From: Anaspis maculata
Taxonomy: Eukaryota > Arthropoda > Insecta > Coleoptera > Scraptiidae
Assembly (NCBI GenBank): GCA_949128115.1
Contig: OX421968.1
Span: 3,596,001-3,660,000, forward strand
Reading direction: 5' to 3'
DNA length: 64,000 nucleotides
Made by a program: the position numbers and the translations under genes. Below, in pieces: positions 55,130 through 64,000 of this stretch (within the stretch, counting starts at the first letter, position 1; every line of letters starts with the position of its first letter). The notes under the pieces are model-generated. The model saw only the letters and a list, made by a program, of their open reading frames with translations. It did not search any database and was not told the origin of the DNA.

Positions 55130-55365
55130 TCGTTAGGTAGGCAACCAAGAATACACTTGTGACCTGAACACCGCTAACCTTGTAAAACTGCTATGTTCCT
55201 GGTAGGAAGGGCACCGTCGCAACCATTTCGAGCCGTTTCAGAGCAGATCTACCAGTAGTGCTATGACTTAGAGGAGGTGAAAGTAAAAACCGCAGACGGT
55301 GTCGGGCCAAGAAAATGGCTTGGAATAGCCTCTGAGTGATTAGGAGACCAGAGGTAGCAAAGGGG
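55130..55365 (+). repeat. Direct repeat, copy 2
   Basis: Starts at GGTAGGCAACCAA and ends about 150 bp before the Vps39 start codon, so it may form part of that promoter. Confidence 0.5.
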
Positions 55366-55513
55366 TTGTCGAAGCGCCCGCAGCGGGTGACAAATGACAC
55401 TCATGACATTCTTTGCTCATGACAGCCATGTCATCTTAAATAAAACATAACCTAGAAACCTGCTGAGAGTCCGTTGATTTTCTTTCCATTTTTCAGTAGT
55501 TACGGCAGAGAAA

Positions 55514-58500
55514 ATGCACGAAGCTTTTTCAATTTCACCGCTGGTGAAGTTGACGTTTCAAATTGAAACAATCACAGCTTACAGTAAGTAAATCCGATTT
55601 GACTAGTTTTGGTCTCTAAGGGGGCGTTTTTGACTTCAGGTGATAATTTGCTTGTGGGCACACGCCAGGGGCATCTGTTTATGTACGCCGTGGCCAAAGT
55701 CGATGATAAATACGACGTACAGTTGATGAGATACAACAAGTCGTTCAGCAAGAAAGCCATCCAGCAGCTAGAAGTCATTCCGGACCACAATTTATTGATA
55801 AGCCTCACAGGTGACCGTACTTTTGTGTATTCTTTCAGTACTTTACAGAAAAAATCTGCTTGCAGACAACATAGTGCAGCTCCATGACATTAATGCGATC
55901 AATTTCACCACCATTCATCAAGTGCAGAAATCCCGAGGTGCTACGCTCTTTGCGGTCAATATCAAGGTAAAGTTTCCCCCCTACTTTCCATTCGATTCTA
56001 ACAGTACGATTGCAGAAGCAAACATCATTGACTGGTGACACAAGTGTCTTGGTTAGATTAGCAGTTGTAGTGAAGAGAAAGCTGCAATTGTATTATTTAA
56101 AAAACAATGAATTCTTTTCGTTGATGGATGATATAAATCTTTCGGAAGTGCCACGGGCTATGGTATGGTGCGAGGAGTCGATTTGTGTCGGATACCGTGG
56201 TGAATATGCCTTGATAGAGCTGAATGGTGAACACAAGGACTTGTTTCCCACCAGCAGCAGTCGCTCCAGCGAACCATGCATCGTAAAAGCTTCCGACACC
56301 AGCTTCGCTTTGTGCAGAGAGTCTCAAACGGTTCTGGTCAATGTCCAGGGCGAAACTGAAAAAACCAAAGCCCTGCGTTGGTCCGATGTGCCCGTCACCC
56401 TTGCTTGGGATGAACCCTATGCCCTTGGAGTTCTTCCTGAATGCATCGAAGTAATAAATGAATTGTAGTGTTTCGATTCGCCTAATTTAAAACGAAATGT
56501 TTCCAGGTGCAAACATTGGAGCCGTGTGGTGTAGTCCAAACGCTCTCTGATTTATCTAAAGTCAGGTTCATAGTGACAGCACAGCAAGGCATACTGTACG
56601 CTGCTTCCGTCAGCCAAGTCTGGTGCATACATGCTGTTGATGTGGCTAAGCAAAGAAAAGTGCTGTTGGAGTCCAAACAATTCCAGCTGGCACTCAGATT
56701 GACGGTAAGCAGATTCTAAATGATGATGAAATTACATGTAATCCAATTTCGTTACCACTTACCACCGCGTTACCAACTCTCGCTTTTATCCAGTGGTACT
56801 GTTGCCAACATGCCGACTATGCGTGAAATCAACTTTGGTGCTATGGTACCCAAATAACTATTATTATAGCACTAGCACTTTACAAAGGACCCCGCACACA
56901 ATACACTGAAAATGGCTTTCGGTTAAAATCGCTAATTTTTTGATATTTTGTAGTTCATGTCATGCTGATCAAAGATTGATAAGTCAAAAACTTCTGTAAA
57001 TTACCGTTTGCTGGAAAAAAATTCGAAAGTTGAAAAAAATTGAAAATTTTCAACATTTCTCCGGTCATCTTTTCAGAGAAATCCTTCAAGGAGTAGAATG
57101 ATTTTGACTACTGCGCAGCAACCTGTAGTCTTAATTTTCATTTTCAACCTGTCACGGTTGACAGGTGACATGGATGACATATTTCTCTGACATTTTCAAA
57201 ATTTTCATGTAAAAATGAAATCATGTACATTTTTTTACACCCAGTAAGATGATTTCTGACCTATGTCATACCCAGTTTAGCAGTTCGGCCTTGACGTCAT
57301 GTAAAATAACAGTTTTTTCAGCAAAATCTTCCACCAGTTTTTTCAGATCTTACAAAAAAAACCTGAAACTCACTAATAAAAAGAAATCAAGTTATATTTA
57401 TGCATATCAATGCTTCTGTCAAAGTCTTTTCGGTCTTGCGGTGTTATGTTTCTTATCTTATGTGTCAGTTGGCGCAAGATTTCGATAAATGTCAACAAAT
57501 AAAATATCTCTCAGACAATTTCAATGAAACGTGAGGAAAATTGTCCTTCGGCTGTTCTTATCTTCCATCTCGTCGCCAATGTCCTTCCACCCTCTGTGTC
57601 AATACTAATCTATAAATAGATAATATGCAAACCCACTACAGAGAGAAATGATCAATGAGACACACATCTAGACAGAAATATCTTTTGATTTCAAGTGTAA
57701 GATATTTAATGCAATTTAATTTTATATAATGCACAAAGTTCCTGGTGCATTATGCATTATAGTTGAGCACCTTTTTTTTTTCAAATAGTTTCAGGAACAA
57801 TATTCCAATTCATCTTGATTTTGCCGACTGGATGTTCGCGACTGGGGGGGGGGGGTGTTGCACCCCCAACATCTCCCTTTCGGACCGGCCCTGCTCTTGA
57901 AAGTTCGTCCGATAGATCCTGTCATAACTTATTACCAAGTGAAAAGATATTTCTGTCTAGATGTGTGTCTCATTGATCATTTCTCTCTGTAGTGGGTTTG
58001 CATATTATCTATTTATAGATTAGTATTGACACAGACGGTGGGAGGACATTGGCGACGAGATGGAATATAAGAACAGCCGGAGGACAATTTTCCTCACGTT
58101 TCATTGAAATTGTCTGAGAGATATTTTATTGGTTGACATTTATCGAAATCTTGCGCCAACTGACACATAAGATAAGAAACATAACACGTGATAACACCGC
58201 ATGACCGAAAAGACCTTGACAGAAGCATTGATATACCTACATAAACATAACTTGATTTCTTTTTATTAGTGAGTTTCAGGTTTTTTTTTTGTAAGATCTG
58301 GAAAAACAGGTAAAAGATTTTTCCCAAAAAACTGTTATTTTACATGACGTCAAGGCCGAACTGCTGAAGTGGGTATGACATAGGTCAAAAATCATCTTAC
58401 TGGATGTAAAAAAAATGTACATGATTTTATTTTCACATGAAAATATTGAAAATGTCAGAAAAATATGTCATCCATGTCACCTGTCAACCGTGACAGGTTG

Positions 58501-61500
58501 AAAATGAAAATTAAGACTACAGGTTGCTGCGCAGTAGTCAAAATCATTCTATCCCTTGAAGGATTTTTCTGAAAAAATGACCGGAGAAATGTTAAAAATT
58601 GTCCATTTTTTCAACTTTCGAATTTTTTTTCCCAGCAAACGGTAATTTACAGAAGTTTTTGACTTATCAATCTTTGATCAGCATGACATGAACTACAAAA
58701 TATCAAAAAATTAGCGATTTCAACCGAAAGCCATTTTCAGTGTATTGTGTGCGGGGTCCTTTGATATATAAATCAATATCTGGACAAGCCTGTGTGCATG
58801 TGTATCTTCATTTACACAGCAAATTGTCGAATCTATCCAGTCTGAACTAAACATCTAGTAGGTCTTGGACGATTGTACCATTATTGTACCTTGGCTGGTG
58901 GTTCAGTTGATGTTATAAGTAACTTGAAAAATGTATGAGCCTGTAACAGATTTCGGACAGATTTCAGGGGGGGGATCAGTGTTGCCACTAAACCTAGTTT
59001 CAGGAACTTGAGAAAAAGTAAGAAAACCTCACCACACCCAAACCCTAAGTTAGCCGAGCACATTGCACCCCTTTCCACAAGAGGCGGGTGCCAAAGGATG
59101 AAGAATTTTGGGATTATTTGAGGAATTTTGAGCTAGTAGGACTGACGGAAAAATGGGTAGAGGAGAGGGAGGTAACAGGAGTACAAGGAAGCAGTGTGGA
59201 CATTGACGGAATACAGGAACGACGGATTTGGGCAGAAGGAGAACACTTCTGTATAATAACGGTCTATAACAGGGTAGGGGTGAGAGAGTGCAGGGAGAAA
59301 TTGGAGGAGAGCATAGAGGAAAGTCAAGTGGAGAATATAATAATAGGAGGAGATCTCAAGAATAGCGAGAGAGGGAGAATGGATCGAGTGTGCAGAAGAG
59401 CGAAGAAGCAGAAAATCGAAGGATGAAGAAATAGATAAAGGAGGAAATAATTTTGTTGGAAATGGTGGAAGAAATGGCATGGCAGATATTGAATGGAAAT
59501 ATGGAGAGCGATGAGGATGGGCAATATAGCTACATAGGAGCGAATGGAGAGTCAGTGATCGACCATGGGGTAGTGAACATGGAGGCGATGGAGAAGATCG
59601 AGATATTCAGAATAGAAGACAGAGTGCAATCAGAGCACCAGCCATTACGAGTAAACCTCAAACACTTGAAGAAAGCGAAGACAACGGAATGGTAAATAGG
59701 AACAAGAACACTTGATATATGGACAAAAGAGACAAAAACAAATACAAGGAACAATGGACCTTTTCAATAAAGGCGGTCTCTCTCGCACGATTTACGTCAC
59801 AGCCCCCACATGACCGCAGTGTAGTGCCGCGCACTTCATAACGAACAGAGTTTACCTTGAATATATTAGGCGCCGTTATAGCTAGACACCACCAGCTGCG
59901 CGGTACGAACGCGCACGCATCTGTCTCTCTTTTCTGAAAAGGTCCATTGAAGAAGACCAATATCCAGGAAGACGGAACTGAATATCACTGGAATGAAATA
60001 AAGACAATGATAGAAGGTGCCGTCAGAAAAGAAACGATTCACAACAAATAATGAGATTGATAGAAACGAATGGTGGGACAAACTGTGCAGATTGAGGAAG
60101 GAAAAAGTAAAGAGACTGTTAAGAAAATGGCAAAAAAGGAAATATTGAAGAAGTAACGTATATGGAAGAACTCAGGTCGTACAAGACAAAAGTGCAAAGA
60201 AAAGAAAATGGAAAGCAAAAAGAAAATAGACGCACAGCTGGCAAAAATCAAGACCAAGGCAGAAGCATCGAAGTTCATCAATGAAGAGCGGGAAAACAAA
60301 TCATCAATGAAGAGCGGGAAAACAAAACAAAAATCAGCGAGGAGATTGGATGAGTGGATTGGAGGAGTGGATGAGATTCATTGGATGAGTGGAGAGAATA
60401 CTTCTCGAACTTGCTTGAATGAACTGAGTATGGAGGGTGGCAAACTGGGAACCAGAAAAGTACGAACGTAGAAGTGAACGAGATAAGCGAGGATGAGATA
60501 AAAATACCGAACGTTCATAAATTAAATGGGTCAAGCAAGGGTGCCTGTGATTTCAAAAACGTCTGTCGAAACTGGGGTAATCCATTTTTAATAAATTTGT
60601 CAAACGTTGACAAGTTACGTACCATATTATTGATCTCTGATCTGCCATAAGTGCGTTTGTGTAAATCGGCGTGAATTTTGTGAATTGATGTACCCCGAAA
60701 GATGGAACCACACCTCTTCAGTAAAAAAGTCAAGTGTGAGCAGGTTGTCGTTCATCAAATCATCCACAAACCAGTGGCAGTACGCAGGACGTCTGGGGCG
60801 GTTTGCCGGCAATACAGGTGTCTCGAAATTAATGCAACAAAATTTACAGGGAGGTAGAAAATTGAAAAATAAGGGCACTTCCTTAATAAAAATACCCTCG
60901 CAAACGTTATAGTGGAGATACAGGCCTTCAAATTTGGTTTTTTGAATCAGTTTTTCTTGCATAACTTTTGAACCGTTGAACCGATTTCATTCAAATTTGA
61001 ACCAACGTTTACTAAAATAGGTCTCTATTGAAGGATAATAACGCATTTCATCAAACATTTTTAGGGGCGAAGATAATAGGGGATACCTTCCCCCTTTTCC
61101 CCCTATTTTTCACCCACTGAATAATTTTGGAAATGGTTCCAGTTTTCGGGTTCTACGTTCAATTTAGAGAAAAATGTTACTTTTGCAAAATTTTGATCAC
61201 AGGTTTCATTTTCGAGAAATTTGAGCTTGAAACTTTGGAAAACATCTCAAAATCACCACTTTTCAGGGCCCAATTTTTTTTTCCTGAAAAGCTTTCTGTT
61301 TTTTTAGCAAAAATTGTAGTTTATCAACTTGAAACACTTAGAAAACTTATTTCAGTTGAGGAATCTTGAGTTTTCTTGAATTTTAATTTTTATGGCCTTG
61401 AAAATGGTGTTTTTGAGATGTTCTCCGAAGTTTAAAACCCAAATATCTCGAAACTGAAGCTCTTAATAAAAATTTTGCAGGAGTTACTTTTTTCTCTAAA

Positions 61501-64000
61501 TTGAACATTGAATTCAAAAATTGCAACCATTTTTAAAAATATTCAGGGGGTGAAAAAGAGGGAAAAAAGGGGGAAGATACCCCCTATTCTCTTCGCCCCT
61601 GAAAATGTTTGATAAAATGCGTTATCATTGTTCGATAGAGACCAAATTTGAATAAAATCGGCTCAACGGTTCAAAAGTTATGCAAAAAAAAACTGTTTAA
61701 AAAAAAAACAACTTTGAAGGCCTGTATCTCCGTTATTACGTTTGCGAGAGTATTTTTATCAAGGAAGTCCCCTCATTTTTCAATTGTCTACCTCCCTGTA
61801 AATTTTGTTGCAATTATTTCGGGACACCCTGCCTGTAGAGCTTGATATGACTGCATTCTGTATTTCAACGATTTCATGGCCAAGTCCTTCCTGACAATCT
61901 TCTGGCATGTTCCCAAAGAGAGTCCAATTTCTTGAGAGAGATGTCTCAAAAGTTTTTTAGGCTCTTGTTCCATACGACAAACGTCATTAACAACTTCTTC
62001 TGTGCGAACGGTTGGCCTACCAGCACCTTTTTTGTGTGTCACAAAGCCAGTTTCACGAAACTGACTGACGCATTGTGCAAGACACTTATGAAACTTATCT
62101 GGTAGGTACTACTGCAAAATCTGGAAAGTGCTGCTGGAAATATTTCAAACATAAACGCTGGCTGCATTCCCAAACTTCATTTCTTCGCACACAAGTTCGA
62201 AAATACGCCTCGATCATGTAGGTTTTGGGTTTTGTGCCTTGCCGTGAAAGCCATATTTTAAATGTTCGGAAAACTGCGATTGGTTTGACAAATTACGATA
62301 AAGAAAAAATCGCAGACATAAAATGAACGATGCTAGTTCCGACAGACGTTTCCAAACTCACAGGCACTCTTGACCCATTTAATTTATGAACTCTCGGTAC
62401 AAGTGGCAAGATTGAAGAAAGAGAAGACGGCAGGCTTGGGTGGTACCAAGAACGAAGCATGAAAATACGGAATAGAAGAAAGAATTGATGAAAATGCTAG
62501 CAGAACTGATGAATAAAATATGGAGGGCTGAAGGAATGCCAAATGGGTGGAGAGAAGAAATAGGAACTTGTCTCCTATATACATACAAAAAAAAGGAGAC
62601 CCAGAAAAAATAGAGAACTATACATTATTGAACACAGTATACAAGATCTATGCAATTATTGTGCAAGTTTATCAAAACAATAGGACGAAAGATCTCTGAA
62701 GCATGGGATGACCGTCAAGCCTTCTATTACCTGTTTCAAATTTTTAGCATGGTCTTACAGCGCAACAACATATCATCAATTTTAGATTCAATGCCAGAGA
62801 TTCTTCAAAAGTTTCATACTTATATTTTGTTTTTATATGTTTCATGTCCATTCATTATTGTAACAAATGACGAATTTTATTCAGATTTTGTTTTCACTTC
62901 TGCTGATATTGATGATGGTTTCAGGAAATTTCCAACGAGAACGAAGACGAGAAGAAAGAAAAAATCCATCAGATACAGACGCTGTTGGCGTACGATTTGT
63001 TCGCCAACAAACAGTTCAAGGAGAGCATGAAGGAGTTTTTGATTTTGGGAACGGATCCTTATGACGTAATAAGGTTGTTTCCGGACCTACTTCCGCAGCA
63101 GCAGTCCGCCGCAAGTGAATATCCAGAGCCTGCCAAAGACTTGACGGAAAAGGAGCTCGAAACTGGACTGCTGGCGCTGATTGAATATTTAACGGAAATG
63201 CGGCACCGGCTTCAGTCTGAAACACAAGTAATTGTAAATATTCATAAAGCAAAAGAGATGTTCAGAATTGAATAATTTCCAGGCAAACGTAAACGCCCGA
63301 GGGAATTTGAACGAGAAAACGAACTTCAGCAAATCCACGCAGTGGCTGTTGCAAATTATCGATACTACATTGTTGAAGTGCTATTTGCAGACCAACGATG
63401 CTTTGGTGGCGCCTCTGTTGAGATTAAACCATTGCCATTTGGTCGAAGCTGAAAAGATTTTGAAGAAAATGGGCAAACACAACGAACTTATTATTTTGTA
63501 CCAAACCAAAGGTCAGCACAGGAGAGCGCTCGAGTTGCTGCAGACCGAAGCTGGGACGGATCGAACCATCAACTATCTGCAACATCTGGGCGCCGACAAC
63601 ATGGGATTGATCATAGAGTTCTCGAACTGGGTGCTAAACGCTGTGCCAGAAGAAGGCCTCAAAGTATGCTTTGTTCTTTGTATTTTAGCTAGCCACTCGA
63701 CAGTTTTTGTTTCTTTGCTTGATTCATTCAGTCATTTTTTGTCCTCTTTAGATCTTTACCGAAGACATGACTGAGGTGGAAGCCTTGCCCAGGCCCAGGG
63801 TCCTGGACTACTTGCTTCGTTCTCACGCCTCAGTCGTCATACCGTATTTGGAACACGTCGTGCACACATGGATGGACACGAATCCTTTGTTTCACAACGC
63901 TCTCGTCCACCAGTACAGAGAAAAAGCAGTCAACGAAGGTCCGGCTGCGTCCCAGCACACCAGAAAGAAGCTCCTCGAGTTCTTGAAGAAAAGCCAGCAC
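55514..64000 (+). CDS. Vps39: Vps39/Vam6-like HOPS complex subunit (C-terminus outside the window)
   Basis: Vps39 tethers late endosomes and autophagosomes to the lysosome by linking HOPS to Rab7. Eight exons join in phase: 55514-55583, 55640-55810, 55866-55966, 56016-56450, 56507-56704, 62925-63227, 63283-63663 and 63752 to the edge (636 codons). The N-terminal CNH (citron) domain covers residues about 1-290 (MHEAFSISPL, NLLVGTRQGHLFMY, SKKAIQQLEVI, VVVKRKLQLYYLKN, MVWCEESICVGYRGEY). The clathrin-type helical region follows (KQFQLALRL joined across the 6.2-kb intron to EISNENEDEKKEKIHQIQ; FLILGTDPYDVIRLFPDLLP; LLKCYLQTND; ELIILYQTKGQHRRALELL; IPYLEHVVHTWMD). All match vertebrate VPS39 in order; the RING-like C-terminus is beyond the window. 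Six introns are 49-88 bp; intron 5 (56705-62924) is packed with transposons. Confidence 0.95.
56883..58763. mobile_element. 1.9-kb foldback element in Vps39 intron 5
   Basis: The left end CAAAGGACCCCGCACACAAT (56883) and its complement ending at 58763 bound arms of about 770-820 bp that match almost base for base. Examples are TCTTATGTGTCAGTTGGCGC near 57455 and its complement near 58150, and GAGACACACATCTAGACAGA near 57655 and its complement near 57950. The spacer of about 250 bp has a G-run (57845-57856) next to a C-rich hairpin. No transposase; open frames are shadows. Confidence 0.8.
58764..59059. other. Intron spacer, nothing recognised
   Basis: Part of Vps39 intron 5 without a recognisable element. 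Confidence 0.4.
59752..59949. mobile_element. 200-bp MITE in the dead LINE
   Basis: The termini AATGGACCTTTTCA (59752) and TGAAAAGGTCCATT (ending 59949) are inverted. The interior is GC-richer and has no coding potential. It splits the LINE frame between endonuclease and linker. Confidence 0.65.
60627..62042 (-). pseudogene. Mariner-like transposase pseudogene interrupted by a foldback element
   Basis: The upstream part (62042 to about 61840, minus) encodes the helix-turn-helix region: GAGRPTVRTEEVVNDVCRME, HLSQEIGLSLGTCQKIVRKD and YRMQSYQALQ. After the inserted element the frame resumes (about 60812 to 60640) with RRPAYCHWFVDDLMNDNLLT and TEEVWFHLSGYINSQNSR, the region around the first catalytic acidic residue. 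The C-terminal part is missing. It is a non-functional relic. Confidence 0.72.
60815..61835. mobile_element. 1.0-kb foldback element with TA target duplication
   Basis: The left end begins CAGGTGTCTCGAAATTAATG and the right end is the complement of CAGGCAGGGTGTCCCGAAAT, with TA at 60813-60814 and 61836-61837. The arms match for about 450 bp each (GGCCTGTATCTCC near 61719 and GGAGATACAGGCC near 60914). It lies inside the mariner transposase pseudogene. A related single arm is found at 3230-3590. Confidence 0.82.

Larger units (their letters stand above)
52189..55513. other. Intergenic region upstream of Vps39
   Basis: No gene is recognised. Two diverged direct repeats of about 240 bp lie at 53940-54180 and 55130-55365. 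They share GTGTCGGGC followed by AAGAAAA.GGCTTGGAA and the block around TTATGAGTTGGAAGAGGTGA. The ~950 bp between them are GC-richer than the neighbourhood and may be an old retroelement piece, but no domain is visible. Frames at 52676-52915 and 53583-53831 have no recognisable family. The Vps39 promoter must lie just left of 55514. Confidence 0.45.
60513..62391 (-). mobile_element. Mariner-like element relic, itself interrupted
   Basis: The terminal inverted repeats run from GTTCATAAATTAAATGGGTC (60513) inward through GTGCCTGTGA, and the complement ends at 62391. Without the 1,021-bp insertion (60815-61835) it is about 860 bp. It carries a broken transposase on the minus strand. Confidence 0.72.
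59060..62690 (+). pseudogene. Dead non-LTR retrotransposon (LINE) split by later insertions
   Basis: Decayed plus-strand frames follow the order of a LINE ORF2. An endonuclease start comes first (EEFWDYLRNFELVGLTEKWV, then a GGDLKN motif), then an endonuclease end at 59453 (MAWQILNGNM, YSYIGANGESVIDHGVVNME, HQPLRVNLK). The linker follows (NEWWDKLCRLRKEKVKRLLR near 60070; EYFSNLLE near 60390; ISEDEIKIPNVHKLNGSS near 60480). Reverse-transcriptase start codons resume after the gap (ARLKKEKTAGLGGTKNEA near 62405; NKIWRAEGMPNGWREE near 62512; NTVYKIYAIIVQ near 62632). Stops and frameshifts are frequent. It was cut by a MITE (59752-59949) and by the mariner relic (60513-62391). Confidence 0.7.

Noticed and set aside
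55811..55838. A 28-bp intron in Vps39 ending at the first CAG after exon 2
   Set aside because: It keeps the phase but is far too short for splicing and adds residues absent from the family. The acceptor at 55864-55865 gives a 55-bp intron and restores the aligned DNIVQLHD stretch.
1..64000. CRISPR-like array or phage/prophage island
   Set aside because: No regularly spaced direct repeats and no phage genes; regular repetition here comes from palindromic MITEs and microsatellites.

Overview
The window is nuclear DNA from an insect: intron-containing genes, an imd death-domain gene, insect-type mariner, PIF/Harbinger, hAT and I-type LINE elements, and a tRNA-derived SINE. A beetle or another non-aphid insect is plausible (aphids are known to lack imd), but the sequence alone does not fix the order. 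No bacterial features, CRISPR arrays or operons were seen.

Six host genes can be read by joining exons in phase. From the left: (1) colt/SLC25A20, the mitochondrial carnitine/acylcarnitine carrier, minus strand, four exons over 1713-11240, 306 aa. (2) A secreted leucine-rich-repeat protein, plus strand, 6347-8485, lying wholly inside colt intron 2 on the opposite strand. (3) A single-exon RNF220-like RING E3 ligase, 12038-13033, divergent from colt. (4) imd, the adaptor of the IMD/NF-kB immune pathway, three exons over 17352-25609, 211 aa, with a putative IAP-binding motif, a cryptic RHIM and a death domain. (5) A SET/TAF-I histone chaperone, 31575-32461, three exons, 246 aa. (6) Vps39 (Vam6), a HOPS tethering subunit, 55514 to the right edge, eight exons visible (636 codons), C-terminus outside the window.

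Introns fall into two classes: short ones of about 50-90 bp, and four of 4-7.6 kb. All four long introns are filled mostly by transposable elements. imd intron 1 holds an intact-looking antisense I-type LINE (about 17694-23261, both ORFs open, poly(A) tail, likely 9-11 bp target duplication). Vps39 intron 5 holds a long foldback element plus a dead LINE, broken by a mariner relic, itself broken by a 1-kb foldback element.

The gene-poor stretch from about 25.6 to 55.5 kb is a TE graveyard apart from SET. Its hallmark is long palindromic (foldback) DNA elements with arms of roughly 0.4-1 kb, together with small palindromic MITEs nested in each other. Several insertions can be dated relative to each other from target duplications and from uninterrupted copies in the same window. 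All similarity and family statements come from reading the sequence and from knowledge of the families; no database search was run.
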